A stretch of 64,000 nt of DNA from Roseovarius pelagicus. GTDB lineage: Bacteria > Pseudomonadota > Alphaproteobacteria > Rhodobacterales > Rhodobacteraceae. Shown piece after piece: positions 1 to 9,311 of this stretch. The translations under genes and the position numbers were made by a program. The stretch lies in assembly GCF_025639885.1 (NCBI RefSeq), contig NZ_CP106738.1, positions 1,240,001-1,304,000 of the forward strand, given 5' to 3'. The notes under the pieces are model-generated. The model saw only the letters and a list, made by a program, of their open reading frames with translations, was not told the DNA's origin and made no database searches. The first letter of the stretch is position 1. Each line of letters opens with the position of its first letter.

Positions 1-1405
1 CCATCAACAGAAGCTCGTTAAAGCGTTCGTTCTGCCAGCGGCTTTCGTTCCAGGCCGCATCGTCCTTGTAGGCGAGGCTGTACATCACGTCCGGTGTTGG
101 ACGCGCGCCCCACTGGACGCAGCACCAAGGCTTCTTCAACCAGACGTCGGAATAGTATCCGTCGCTTGGCACCCGGTTCACCTTTAGATCGATGCCCGAC
201 GCCTTGGCGTGCTCGGAGTAAAGAACACACAGGTCGACCGCACCCGAAAATACGGAGTCAGCCACGTCGATAGAGACGCTGAGGTTCTCCATGCCAGCCT
301 TCTTCAGCAACGATTTGGCCTGATCCGGGTCATATCCCCGCTGTTCGATGTTCTCGGGCCAATAAGGCATCGCCGGCGAATGGTGGAAATCGTTGCCAAT
401 CGTCGCCGTGTTAAAGGTGATCTTCTCGATAATCTCTTCACGGTTGATCGACATCTTCAGCGCGTTACGCACATCCGGATTATCGAACGGCGCCACATCC
501 GTCAGCATCGGCATGGTGATCGCCGCTGCCGAGGGCACATTGTCGATCTCGATGTTGGGATCACGCTGTAGCAACGCCAGAGTCTTGAGTTCGAGCTGCG
601 TGATCGAATCGACGTCCCCGGTAACAAGCGCGGTTTGACGCGCGTTCGGATCGTTCAGAACGGTGACTTCAACCGCGTCAAAATATCCGCCTTCCAAGTG
701 CCAGTCATCATGCCGCACGAAGCTGTACTGCACACCAAACTGGTGGTTGGTCAGCTTGTAGGGGCCGCAACCATCGCCCGACTTCCAGTCGATGCTGCCA
801 TCGTCATTGGCCGGGCAGATCGCAAGGTGATAGTCGGTCATCAGCCATGGCAGGTCGGCGTTGCCGCTACCCAGCTTGATGGTAAGTGAATGATCGCCGT
901 TGTCGACGATATCCTCTACGTCCGTCAGCAATGCCTTGGCCGCCGAGGTCGACGCATCACCACGGTGGTGGTTCAGCGACGCTATCACGTCGTTCACGGT
1001 GACTTTGCCCTTGTTGTGGAACGTCGCCTTGTCGTTCAGCTTGAACGTCCATTCTGTCGCATCGTCCGACGCCGACCATTCGCTCGCCACGTCGGGGCCA
1101 AGCGAGCCATCGGATTCGATTAGCGTCAGGTAGGCGCGGAACGTATGCGCGACCTGAATCATCGAGAAGGTCACATACGTGCCCGGATCATGTGTGTCGC
1201 CGGTGTTCCCGTCATGCGCGCCCAAGCGCCATGTACCACCGCGCGTTGGCGCTGCTTTGGCTTTTGTTGCCCACAGGCCGGTCGCCGCAGTCGCGCTCAT
1301 GCCGGCGGCCATGGAATAGTTCATAAACGACCGGCGCGAAATGCTGCCCGTGCGCGCAGCGTCCGCCAATCGATCGATCATTATCTGGTCTTTGACCTTT
1401 GTCAT
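1..1405 (-). CDS. ABC transporter substrate-binding protein, family 5 (3' end beyond window)
   Basis: Periplasmic solute receptor of a peptide/nickel-type ABC importer (SBP_bac_5). The ATG at 1405 gives a protein starting MTKVKDQIMIDRL, with a twin-arginine signal SRRSFM about 25 residues in and an Ala-rich segment before the mature part, so export is probably by Tat. Conserved stretches such as HDGNTGDTHDPGTY, NHHRGDASTSAAKALL and NDPNARQTALVTGDVD are shared almost word for word with the next gene (1650-3260), so the two are tandem paralogues. The C-terminus lies left of base 1. No permease or ATPase gene is visible; in such loci they usually follow, which here would be outside the window. 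The substrate cannot be told from sequence. Confidence 0.9.
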   Translation of the reverse strand, partial: MTKVKDQIMIDRLADAARTGSISRRSFMNYSMAAGMSATAATGLWATKAKAAPTRGGTWRLGAHDGNTGDTHDPGTYVTFSMIQVAHTFRAYLTLIESDGSLGPDVASEWSASDDATEWTFKLNDKATFHNKGKVTVNDVIASLNHHRGDASTSAAKALLTDVEDIVDNGDHSLTIKLGSGNADLPWLMTDYHLAICPANDDGSIDWKSGDGCGPYKLTNHQFGVQYSFVRHDDWHLEGGYFDAVEVTVLNDPNARQTALVTGDVDSITQLELKTLALLQRDPNIEIDNVPSAAAITMPMLTDVAPFDNPDVRNALKMSINREEIIEKITFNTATIGNDFHHSPAMPYWPENIEQRGYDPDQAKSLLKKAGMENLSVSIDVADSVFSGAVDLCVLYSEHAKASGIDLKVNRVPSDGYYSDVWLKKPWCCVQWGARPTPDVMYSLAYKDDAAWNESRWQNERFNELLLM

Positions 1406-1593
1406 GTTATCTCCCTGAGTATTTTTTTATGATCATTGTGTCGCATGAGCCGCCTCGTTGAGGAAGTCTCTGGGTAAGTGTCATCTGGCTTCGGCAACGC
1501 GGACAGCATGAATGCGACATGATGGAAACAAAACACGAATTATGGCGTGCATCCAGCCTTTTGTCGGTTGAAACGGATTTTTCTGGTCTCAAT

Positions 1594-1638
1594 AACGAAA
1601 TGCACCCACCCTAAACGGGTGAATGCATTTCGTTTTTT
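1594..1638 (+). terminator. perfect 11-bp hairpin with T run on the + strand
   Basis: The arms AACGAAATGCA (1594-1604) and TGCATTTCGTT (1624-1634) pair perfectly, with an inner CCCACCC/CGGGTG pairing, and a run of six T follows on the + strand. It lies just downstream of the minus-strand gene ending at 1650, where the minus-strand side lacks a good T tract. It may act on both strands or mainly stop antisense transcription. Confidence 0.55.
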
Positions 1639-1649
1639 CTGCACACGCG

Positions 1650-3260
1650 TCAGCTGGCGAACCACCAGCGGCTGGGTGCGCGAGCGCCATCCAATTCCCA
1701 GCTGGCCGCCAGATCGTCACCGCGCATGACATTGCTGCGACGCGCATAGACGAAGTTGTTGAAGAACGGGATCAAAGTACCACCATCGTCCCGCGCCAGA
1801 ATCGCCATGTCGCGATACATCTCGGCACGCCGTTCGTCATTCAGTTCGGCCTTTGCCTTGAGCAGCAGTTCGTTGAACGCCTCATTCTGCCAACGGCTTT
1901 CGTTCCAGGCCGCATCCGACTTATACGCCAGACTGTACATCACATCTGGTGTAGGACGCGCGCCCCAGCTGACTGCGGTAAAGGATTTCTTCAGCCAGAC
2001 ATCCGAATAATAGCCATCGTTCGGCTCGCGCACGACTTTGACGTTGATGCCGGCCTTTTTAGCATGTTCAGAGTAGAGTACGCACATATCGACTGCACCG
2101 GAGAACACTGAATCGGCCGTATGAATGCTGACCGAAATATTTTCGGCACCCGCCTTCTTCAACAGCGACTTGGCCTGATCCGGATCATATTCACGCTGCT
2201 CGATATCATCGGGCCAGTAAGGCATGGCAGGCGAATGGTGGAAATCATTGCCTTTCGTCGCCTCGCCGAACGCGATCTTTTCAATGATATCATCACGGTC
2301 CATCGACATCTTGAGCGCGTTGCGTACATTCACGTCATCGAACGGCGCAGTGTCGCAGAACATGGGCATGGTGATGGCGGCGGCCGATGGCACACTCTCC
2401 AGAACAATGTCCTTGTTACGCGCAAGCAGCGCCTTGGTCTTGAGATCGACCAACGATACCGCGTCGACATCGCCCGTCACCAACGCAGTCTGCCGTGCGT
2501 TGGGGTCGTTCAGCACGATCATGAAAATCTTGTCGAAATAGGCGCCTTCCAGATGCCATCCCTCATGTCGCGTCAGGTCCCACTGGGTCCCCCATTCACC
2601 GGAATCGATCTTGTACGGGCCAGAGCCGTCGCCGGATTGCCAGTTAATCCCACCTTCGCCATTCGATGGGCAAATCGCAAAGTGATAGTCGGTCATCAGC
2701 CACGGAATATCAGCGATACCCTGCTCGAGCGAAATCACAACCGTATGGTCGCCCTCGGTTTTGATGTCCGTGACTGCCGTCAGCAGTGCCTTGGCCGCAG
2801 AGGTCGACGCATCACCACGGTGGTGATTGAGCGAATCCTTTACGTCCTGCGCGGTCACAGCCTTGCCACTGTGGAATGACGCGTTGGGGTTGATCTCGAA
2901 CGTCCAGACCGACGCATCTTCGTTGGCCTCCCAGCCGGTCGCAAGGTCAGAACCAAGCGTACCATCAGGGTTAATCATCGTTAGATAGCTGCGATACTGG
3001 TGTGCGAGGTAGATCTGTTGGCGGCTGACATAGGTGCCCGGATCGTGCGTGTCCGATGTGTTCCCGTCATGCACACCAAAGCGGAACGTGCCGCCTTTTT
3101 TGGGAGCCGCGCTGGCCGCATTGGTCCACAGCCCGGTGGCCGCCGACGCGGTCACACCTGCGGCCGCTGAATAATGCATGAACGATCTACGAGAGATCTC
3201 GCCGGTCCGGGCGGCGCTGGCCAACCGATCCATCATGATCTGGTTTTTGATTTTGGTCAT
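1650..3260 (-). CDS. ABC transporter substrate-binding protein, family 5
   Basis: A 536-aa periplasmic binding protein of the peptide/nickel ABC importer class. A Tat motif (SRRSFM, residues about 24-29) is followed by an Ala/Gly-rich hydrophobic stretch and an AxA-like cleavage region near residue 50. The mature protein has the usual family-5 length and motifs (HDGNTSDTHDPGTYV, NDPNARQTALVTGDVD, HHSPAMPYWPDDI). The start is supported by AAGGAAACACC just before the ATG. It is a close paralogue of the gene at 1-1405, arranged head to tail with a 244-base spacer holding the hairpin at 1594-1638. Having two receptors suggests one importer fed with two substrates or a recent duplication; neither can be decided here. 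Confidence 0.93.
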   Translation of the reverse strand: MTKIKNQIMMDRLASAARTGEISRRSFMHYSAAAGVTASAATGLWTNAASAAPKKGGTFRFGVHDGNTSDTHDPGTYVSRQQIYLAHQYRSYLTMINPDGTLGSDLATGWEANEDASVWTFEINPNASFHSGKAVTAQDVKDSLNHHRGDASTSAAKALLTAVTDIKTEGDHTVVISLEQGIADIPWLMTDYHFAICPSNGEGGINWQSGDGSGPYKIDSGEWGTQWDLTRHEGWHLEGAYFDKIFMIVLNDPNARQTALVTGDVDAVSLVDLKTKALLARNKDIVLESVPSAAAITMPMFCDTAPFDDVNVRNALKMSMDRDDIIEKIAFGEATKGNDFHHSPAMPYWPDDIEQREYDPDQAKSLLKKAGAENISVSIHTADSVFSGAVDMCVLYSEHAKKAGINVKVVREPNDGYYSDVWLKKSFTAVSWGARPTPDVMYSLAYKSDAAWNESRWQNEAFNELLLKAKAELNDERRAEMYRDMAILARDDGGTLIPFFNNFVYARRSNVMRGDDLAASWELDGARAPSRWWFAS

Positions 3261-3515
3261 GGTGTTTCCTTAGAAATCCAGAGTTGCAATCAGTCGCATA
3301 GGACTCTTTTCCAGACCGCTCTTTACAATTTCGTACCTTCGATACGTTTTAGAGTGACGCGGCACGCGCGGTCAGGCAGGCGTAATGAGAACATGAAATG
3401 ACCAAAGGTTCCAGCCCTCTCCGAAAACTTTCCAATTTAGCAAATTAAAATCAATAGCTTGCGGAACGGACGGATTATCACCTTTGCGCACAGCAATAGG
3501 CCGTTGCGCCCAAAG

Positions 3516-4831
3516 TCAATCCCGACGCAGCCGCAGCTTTGAGAAGTAATCGATCCGCTTTTTCAATTCGCGCTCGAACCCCCGCTCGACCGGTTGATAG
3601 AGAACCGGTCGCTTCATGCCGTCAGGGAAATAGTTCTGTCCCGAAAACCCGTCCTCGGCGTCATGGTCATAGGCATAATCCGCACCATAGCCTTCGTCCT
3701 TCATCAGCTTCGTGGGCGCGTTCAGGATATGCTTGGGCGGTGGTTCTGACCCGGTCTGTTTAGCAGCGCGCATTGCTGCTTTGTACCCCATGTAGGCGGC
3801 GTTTGATTTCGGTGCGAGGGCCAGATATGTCACCGCCTGCGCCAGTGCCAATTCGCCCTCCGGGCTGCCCAGACGTTCATAGGTTTCCCATGCGTCGAGA
3901 CAGACGCGATGCGCATGGGTGTCCGCCAGACCGATATCCTCGACGGCCATGCGTGTGATGCGCCGCGCCAGATAGCGCGGGTCTTCCCCCCTGTCAGCAT
4001 ACGCGCCAGCCAATAAAGTGCCGCATCAGGGTCAGAACCGCGCACGGATTTATGTAACGCCGAGATCAGGTTATAGTGTTCATCCCCTGATTTGTCGTAT
4101 TTTGCCGCCCGGCGCATCAGCCGCGTGCTGAGCGCGTCGGTGGTCAGCTTGCCATCCACCTTCCAGGCCGCCACCTGTTCGATCAGGTTCAGCAGCGCGC
4201 GCCCGTCACCGTCGGCCATCTCCAGCAGGGCTTCGCGCGCCGCACCATCAAGCGGCAAAGCGCGCCCCAGCTCCTTTTCCGCCCGTTGCGCCAGCCGTTC
4301 CAGATCACCCAGATCCAGCCGGGTCAGCACCAGAACCTGCGATCGACTCAACAAGGCCGCGTTCAATTCAAAACTGGGATTCTCGGTAGTGGCCCCCACC
4401 AACAGGATGGTGCCATCCTCCATGTGCGGCAGAAACCCGTCCTGCTGGGCCTTGTTAAAGCGGTGGATTTCATCCACGAACAGCAACGTCCCCTGCCCGT
4501 TTGCGCGCCGGTGCTTGGCGGCCTCAAACACCTTTTTCAGGTCAGGGACACCTGTGAAAATTGCACTGATCTGGATGAAATGCAGATCAGTTTCATCTGC
4601 CAGCAGACGGGCAATGGTCGTCTTGCCCACGCCGGGCGGCCCCCAGAAGATCAGCGAACCGAGGCTGCCGGAGGCCAGCATCACACCCAACGGCGCGTCG
4701 TCGCCCAGAACCTGCCCCTGACCGATCACTTCGCCCAAGGATTGCGGGCGCAGTCGGTCAGCCAGCGGGCGTGGCGCGTCCCGACCACCAGTCGCCGGGG
4801 TGGCCGCGCCGGTATCAAACAGATCAGCCAT
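3516..4831 (-). pseudogene. rarA: rarA/mgsA replication-associated AAA+ ATPase, frameshifted
   Basis: RarA (MgsA) is a clamp-loader-like AAA+ ATPase acting at stalled forks. The N-terminal frame starts at 4831 and carries Walker A GPPGVGKTT (residues 64-72), Walker B FVDEIHRF (about 118-125) and sensor-1 ATTENPSF (147-154). After residue 282 the frame leaves the family sequence; the rest of the family domain (EDPRYLARRITRMAVEDIG onward) continues in another frame to 3516. The switch falls in a run of six G on the coding strand (3986-3991); seven would restore one product of 438 aa, the normal RarA length. A sequencing error, a real mutation or slippage are all possible. The gene lies 3 bases downstream of the protease gene, so the two are probably cotranscribed. 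Confidence 0.85.
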
Positions 4832-4834
4832 GGG

Positions 4835-6217
4835 TCAGAGCCGGAACCGCAGCATCATCCGCCGCGTGCCTCGCTGTATTTCCAATGCAAGGCGATGTCG
4901 CGCGCCCTCAAGGGCTGCATTCGCGCTTGCGGTGTCGGTGATCTGCGTTCCATTGACCGACAGCAACAGATCACCCTGCCGCAGCCCCGCGCGCAGCCCG
5001 ACCTGACCAGGTCGCTCGACCAGAACCCCTGCTGCCGACAATGGCAGGTCGTATTCGGCCAGAACGCCGGGATTGATATTGCTCACCTGCATACCGGGCA
5101 CGGCAGCTTTGGCGCTGGTTTCCAGCGATGCGCGTGGCGGGGTTTCGGGTGCCGCGGCTAATATCATGTCGAATGTCTGCGCCTTGCCGCCGATACGTGC
5201 AGCCACCTGCACGCTTGCGCCCAGCCCGGCAACGGACATACGATAAATCATCTCGGCAGGGGTGTTCACCTCTTCGCCACCGACCGCCAAGATCACGTCA
5301 CCGGGGGCAAACCCGTGCGTAACGAACGGACTGGCAGGATGTATGTCCGAGATGATGATACCGCCCGGCCGCAGCAGCCCCAAGCCCTCTGCCATGTCCG
5401 CAGTAACCGGCTGGCCGGTCAACCCTGCCCAAGGCCGTTCGAAATGCGTTTTGCCCGCGTCCGCTTGTGCAACGAACTGCTTTACCAGTGCTGACGGGAT
5501 GGCAAAACCTATCCCGTTCGATCCCCCCGACCGGCTGAGAATTGCGGTGTTGATGCCGATCAGCCGCCCCTCGATGTCCACCAATGCACCTCCAGAGTTA
5601 CCGGGATTGATCGGCGCATCGGTCTGGATGAAATACCCGCGCACATTTCCGGTGGCGAGCCCCGAACGCGCCAATCCCGATACAATGCCACTGCTGACCG
5701 TCTGGCCCACGCCAAAGGGGTTGCCGATGGCCAATACCAATTCGCCCACCTCGACGGTTTCGCTGTCTCGCAGCGGTAGCGCAGGCATATCCTCCGCGCC
5801 CTCCAACTGCAGGATGGCCAGATCGCTTTCCTCGTCACCCATCAGCACGCGGGCAGAGAATTCTCGTCGGTCGTTCAACACCACACGAATGTCTGTCGCC
5901 TGCCCGACCACGTGGTAATTCGACACAACGATCCCGCCAGAGCCAAGGATCACACCTGATCCGAGTGAATTTTCCACCCGTGGCCCGCGACCGCCAAAAT
6001 CGCGAAAGAGCTGGCCAAAGAACGGATCATCCGCAAATGGGCTATGCGTCCTCTCGATCACCCGGCGCGCATAGATATTGACCACCGCAGGTGCTGCGGC
6101 CTTAACCACGGGCACAAAGCTGAGCTGAATTTCAGCGCCACTGGTCGGTACGCGGGTATCCGCCGCAACCGGCATCACAAACCCCATCATCAAGATAACC
6201 AAGATCCGAAGCATCAT
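4835..6217 (-). CDS. HtrA/Deg-type periplasmic serine protease with two PDZ domains
   Basis: A trypsin-like protease-chaperone of the DegP/DegQ/DegS type, 460 aa, with a short signal peptide (MMLRILVILMMGFVMPVAAD). The triad is visible as His102 (SNYHVV), Asp132 (ESDLAIL) and Ser208 (GNSGGAL). PDZ1 spans about residues 270-350 and PDZ2 about 375-455. The frame stays open well upstream, but that part lies over a divergent gene. The start was placed at the ATG pair 6217/6214, where AGAGGG lies 5 bases before the second ATG, so 6214 is an equal alternative. It heads a likely two-gene unit with rarA. Which Deg subtype it is cannot be fixed from sequence alone. Confidence 0.9.
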   Translation of the reverse strand: MMLRILVILMMGFVMPVAADTRVPTSGAEIQLSFVPVVKAAAPAVVNIYARRVIERTHSPFADDPFFGQLFRDFGGRGPRVENSLGSGVILGSGGIVVSNYHVVGQATDIRVVLNDRREFSARVLMGDEESDLAILQLEGAEDMPALPLRDSETVEVGELVLAIGNPFGVGQTVSSGIVSGLARSGLATGNVRGYFIQTDAPINPGNSGGALVDIEGRLIGINTAILSRSGGSNGIGFAIPSALVKQFVAQADAGKTHFERPWAGLTGQPVTADMAEGLGLLRPGGIIISDIHPASPFVTHGFAPGDVILAVGGEEVNTPAEMIYRMSVAGLGASVQVAARIGGKAQTFDMILAAAPETPPRASLETSAKAAVPGMQVSNINPGVLAEYDLPLSAAGVLVERPGQVGLRAGLRQGDLLLSVNGTQITDTASANAALEGARHRLALEIQRGTRRMMLRFRL

Positions 6218-6343
6218 ATCCCTCTGGTTTTCTGGCGTTGCGTTCCACGGATATGCGCCCGACTGCGACTGATTGCAACCACAGGTCCATCGCATGACAT
6301 CCCTACGAGACCGGTAACAAACCAGAGAATGCCCACGCACTTC

Positions 6344-6369
6344 GGAACTCTGCTGCCTGCTGCATCGTT
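6344..6369 (+). promoter_or_regulatory. ECF-sigma type promoter candidate
   Basis: GGAAC (6344-6348), a 17-base spacer and CGTT (6366-6369) match the GGAAC-N16/17-CGTT pattern known for alphaproteobacterial ECF general-stress promoters. It sits about 40 bases before the ATG at 6410, a sensible distance, and drives the two small + strand genes. This is a pattern match only. Confidence 0.45.
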
Positions 6370-6409
6370 GTCTCTTCAAAGGCGGATAATATCGAAAGGA
6401 AGATACCCA

Positions 6410-6646
6410 ATGGCAGATCGTCAGAGATCTAAGGACGGCAAACGCGAAACCGAAACGATTGTTCAGGACGAAAAGACACCAACGCAGCAAGGCCGCGCTG
6501 GCGGTAATCTGGAACGCGATGTGGGGACACGCGCGGCGCTGAACCGCGCCAAAGGGGATCGTCCCGGTGTCACCCGCGTGCGGAAATCGGATGAAAAGGG
6601 CCAAGGTAATCTGGGTGGCCATCACGGTACCGGCGAGGAGGACTGA
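6410..6646 (+). CDS. small highly hydrophilic protein, stress-protein-like
   Basis: A 78-aa protein without signal peptide or membrane segment, rich in Gly, Arg, Lys, Glu and Asp and ending in Gly/His-rich GNLGGHHGTGEED. The composition suggests an intrinsically disordered, hydrophilin-like protein, but no family is recognised. The ATG at 6410 is preceded by AAAGGAAG about 9 bases upstream. It ends one base before the start of the host-attachment-family gene, so the two are cotranscribed and perhaps coupled. The ECF-type promoter candidate directly upstream fits a stress role, which is inference. Confidence 0.7.
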   Translation: MADRQRSKDGKRETETIVQDEKTPTQQGRAGGNLERDVGTRAALNRAKGDRPGVTRVRKSDEKGQGNLGGHHGTGEED

Positions 6647-6647
6647 T

Positions 6648-7103
6648 ATGGTACGGTTAAAGAATGATACGTTGGTCGTCGTCGCAGACAGCGAGAAAGC
6701 ATTGTTCCTGCGCAATCTGACCGATCACGCCAATCCCAACCTCGAAGTGACGGACGAAGAAAGTCAGAACAATCCATCCGACAAGGAACAGTCTGCCAAT
6801 CGGCCCGGTCGCATGCCCGATACCGGCGTCGGTCAACGGTCTGCATTGGATGACACTGATTGGCACGAGTTGGCAAAGGACCGCTTTGCCAAAGATTTAG
6901 CAGACAAGTTGTATAGCGAGGCGCACAAAGGTGCCTTTGATCGCTTGGTGTTAGTGGCCGCGCCGCATGTGTTGGGCGTATTGCGCGACGAATTGCATGC
7001 CGAAGTGCTGGCAAAGCTGGTGATGGATATTCCCAAGACGCTGACCAATCACCCGGTCGACGAGATCGAAAAACTTGTCAAAAAGGAAATGGATGCGGCC
7101 TGA
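6648..7103 (+). CDS. host attachment family protein
   Basis: A 151-aa protein of the Host_attach (AtsA-like) family, named after a plant-attachment gene but widespread in free-living Alphaproteobacteria. The N-terminal segment LKNDTLVVVADSEKALFL and the C-terminal block LVLVAAPHVLGVLRDEL followed by MDIPKTLTNHPVDEIEKLV are the parts I recognise. The start at 6648 is set by GAGGAGG 7 bases upstream; the frame is open further upstream but only across the preceding gene. There is no signal peptide. Its biochemical role is unknown; pairing with a hydrophilic small protein behind an ECF-type promoter suggests stress rather than host contact. Confidence 0.85.
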   Translation: MVRLKNDTLVVVADSEKALFLRNLTDHANPNLEVTDEESQNNPSDKEQSANRPGRMPDTGVGQRSALDDTDWHELAKDRFAKDLADKLYSEAHKGAFDRLVLVAAPHVLGVLRDELHAEVLAKLVMDIPKTLTNHPVDEIEKLVKKEMDAA

Positions 7104-7135
7104 GCGGCGCAGTCATTTCGCACAAGCGCAAAACG

Positions 7136-7170
7136 AAAAGCCGCCGTTGGTTCGTCCAACGGCGGCTTTT
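7136..7170. terminator. bidirectional intrinsic terminator between converging units
   Basis: AAAAGCCGCCGTTGG, loop TTCG, CCAACGGCGGCTTTT: a perfect stem with A and T flanks on both sides. It ends both the + strand host-attachment unit and the minus-strand alpha ribosomal unit (rplQ last). Confidence 0.93.
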
Positions 7171-7192
7171 AAATTTGGTCGAGCGGTACGGC

Positions 7193-7618
7193 TTATTCTT
7201 CGCCAGCGTCCGCTTGTTCGGCGGCGACGCGCGCGCGGTCACCGGCGCCCTTGGCATCCACATCGCGGTCAACGAATTCGATGATCGCCATCGGCGCCAT
7301 GTCGCCATAGCGGAAGCCTGCCTTAAGCACGCGGACATAACCGCCGTTACGCTCTTTGTAGCGCGGGCCAAGCACGTCAAACAGCTTGGTAACGTATTGA
7401 TCCTGCTTCAACTGGCTGGCGGCCTGACGGCGGGCGTGCAGATCGCCACGTTTGCCCAACGTGATCATCTTTTCGATGATGCGGCGCAGTTCCTTGGCCT
7501 TGGGCAGGGTGGTCTTGATTTGCTCATGTTCGATGAGCGAGCCGGCCATGTTCGCCCACAGCGCCTTGCGGTGCTCATGGGTGCGGTTCAGGCGGCGGTA
7601 TCCTCGTGCGTGACGCAT
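7193..7618 (-). CDS. rplQ: 50S ribosomal protein L17
   Basis: L17 (bL17) binds 23S rRNA near the exit tunnel. The protein has 141 aa with the typical N-terminus [20 protein letters not shown] and the core [20 protein letters not shown]. It is about 14 residues longer than the E. coli protein, with an Ala/Asp/Glu-rich tail. It is the last gene of the unit rpsM-rpsK-rpoA-rplQ; a 159-base spacer with a paired palindrome separates it from rpoA, and a strong terminator follows. Confidence 0.98.
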   Translation of the reverse strand: MRHARGYRRLNRTHEHRKALWANMAGSLIEHEQIKTTLPKAKELRRIIEKMITLGKRGDLHARRQAASQLKQDQYVTKLFDVLGPRYKERNGGYVRVLKAGFRYGDMAPMAIIEFVDRDVDAKGAGDRARVAAEQADAGEE

Positions 7619-7717
7619 TTTCTTACTCCATAACTATGTTTTGCTTTGTCCGGCGGCATGATGCGTGTCAGGCCACTCTCCTTGGGGCGAATGCCCGGTC
7701 TTGATCGTGTTTTTCTG

Positions 7718-7775
7718 TGTGCCGGGCTGAAGCCCGGCCTACAGCGTAGGTAGGGCGGGCTTCAGCCCGCCACCC
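7718..7775. repeat. paired intergenic palindrome (REPIN-like), copy A
   Basis: Two short hairpins in inverted orientation: GCCGGGC-TGAA-GCCCGGC followed by CTAC, then GTAGG with GGCGGGC-TTCA-GCCCGCC followed by ACC. It lies between rplQ and rpoA and belongs to the family also seen at 17407, 18292, 25744, 26117, 29606, 32309, 48256 and 53591. Confidence 0.85.
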
Positions 7776-7777
7776 CT

Positions 7778-8794
7778 TCAGAACTGGTCTTCGAACTTCT
7801 TGGCCAGATCCTCGATATTGTCCGGCGGCCAATCCTCGACATCCATGCCAAGGTGCAGTCCCATACCGGACAGGACTTCCTTGATCTCGTTCAAGGACTT
7901 GCGGCCAAAGTTCGGCGTGCGCAGCATCTCTGCTTCGGTCTTTTGAATCAGGTCACCGATATAAACGATATTGTCGTTCTTCAGGCAGTTGGCGGAACGG
8001 ACACTCAGCTCCAGCTCGTCAACTTTCTTGAGCAACAGCGGATTGAACTCCAGACCATCATCTTCGTCCTGACGGCCAGCCGCTTCGGGCTCTTCAAAGT
8101 TAACAAAGATGCTCAGTTGATCCTGCAGGATGCGCGCAGCATAGGCCACGGCATCATCCGGCGTGATCGAGCCATCGGTTTCGATTTTCATCGTCAGCTT
8201 GTCATAATCCAGCACTTGGCCCTCGCGGGTGGGCTGCACATCATAGCTAACGCGACGGATCGGCGAATAGATCGCATCGACCGGGATCATGCCGATCGGC
8301 GCATCCTCGGGCTTGTTCTTGTCTGCGGCGACATAGCCTTTGCCGGTGTTGACGGTCAGTTCCATAAACAGGTCCGCACCGTCATCGAGGTGACAGATCA
8401 CATGATCGCGGTTCAGAACCTCGATACCTGCACTATCGCTGATGTCACCAGCGGTGACGACACCGGGGCCTTTTGCGGAAACCGACAGGCGTTTCGGCCC
8501 TTCGACTTCCATGCGCAGCGCGACACCCTTGAGGTTCAGCACCATGTCGGTCACGTCTTCACGTACGCCCGCGACGGACGAAAACTCGTGCAATACGTTG
8601 TCGATTTGTACGGATGTGATCGCGGCACCTTGCAGCGATGAAATCAGCACGCGGCGCAGCGCGTTGCCCAGTGTCAGACCAAAGCCGCGTTCCAGCGGTT
8701 CGGCCGTGACGGTTGCCTGACGCAGCGGGTCATTGCCCGGCTTTACGTCCAGCTGTGTCGGCTTGATCAGTTCAGCCCAGTTCTTGTGGATCAT
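7778..8794 (-). CDS. rpoA: DNA-directed RNA polymerase subunit alpha
   Basis: The alpha subunit, 338 aa, seeds assembly of the core enzyme and contacts activators and UP elements. The N-terminal domain (about 1-235) includes [20 protein letters not shown]; the C-terminal domain holds [16 protein letters not shown] and [18 protein letters not shown]. The start at 8794 ([14 protein letters not shown]) is fixed by GGAGGG a few bases upstream; a start four codons earlier has no such site. It sits between rpsK and rplQ as in other bacteria. An imperfect hairpin without a T run lies in the rpsK-rpoA spacer (about 8863-8889). Confidence 0.98.
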   Translation of the reverse strand: MIHKNWAELIKPTQLDVKPGNDPLRQATVTAEPLERGFGLTLGNALRRVLISSLQGAAITSVQIDNVLHEFSSVAGVREDVTDMVLNLKGVALRMEVEGPKRLSVSAKGPGVVTAGDISDSAGIEVLNRDHVICHLDDGADLFMELTVNTGKGYVAADKNKPEDAPIGMIPVDAIYSPIRRVSYDVQPTREGQVLDYDKLTMKIETDGSITPDDAVAYAARILQDQLSIFVNFEEPEAAGRQDEDDGLEFNPLLLKKVDELELSVRSANCLKNDNIVYIGDLIQKTEAEMLRTPNFGRKSLNEIKEVLSGMGLHLGMDVEDWPPDNIEDLAKKFEDQF

Positions 8795-8906
8795 GTGTCC
8801 CTCCATTCCTGCCCTGTCCTCATGTCCGAAGGCCAGAGCGCCCGAGGTTTAAAATGACGGAATGGGGCCGTGCAAAACACGCGGCCCCAACCGATAAATC
8901 AGTGGA

Positions 8907-9296
8907 TCAAACCCGGCGGCGTTTCGGCGGGCGGCAACCATTGTGGGCGATCGGCGTCACATCGCGGATCGAAGTGATGTTGAACCCGACTGCGGCCAGA
9001 GCGCGCAACGCGCTTTCACGACCGGAACCGGGGCCCTGCACTTCAACTTCCAGCGTGCGCATGCCATGTTCCTGTGCCTTGCGGCCAGCATCTTCGGCAG
9101 CCATCTGCGCCGCATAGGGCGTAGATTTCCGGCTACCTTTGAAGCCCATCGTACCGGCGGACGACCATGCGATCGCATTGCCCTGCACGTCGGAGATCAG
9201 GATTTTTGTGTTGTTGAACGAAGAGTTCACATGCGCAACGCCAGTGGCGATGTTCTTGGAAACCTTTTTCTTCGTGCGGCGGGTATCGCGTGCCAT
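8907..9296 (-). CDS. rpsK: 30S ribosomal protein S11
   Basis: S11 (uS11) lies on the 30S platform and forms part of the mRNA exit site. The 129 aa equal the E. coli length, with [19 protein letters not shown] and the basic end CRPPKRRRV. It follows rpsM by 15 bases in the alpha unit. Confidence 0.98.
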   Translation of the reverse strand: MARDTRRTKKKVSKNIATGVAHVNSSFNNTKILISDVQGNAIAWSSAGTMGFKGSRKSTPYAAQMAAEDAGRKAQEHGMRTLEVEVQGPGSGRESALRALAAVGFNITSIRDVTPIAHNGCRPPKRRRV

Positions 9297-9311
9297 ATCT
9301 GCTGCCCTCCC

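Noticed and set aside
6218..6715. A longer N-terminus for the HtrA-type protease, starting at 6715
   Set aside because: The extra 166 residues would lie over the divergent small gene, lack protease similarity and have no signal peptide; the start at 6217/6214 has both a ribosome site and a signal peptide.
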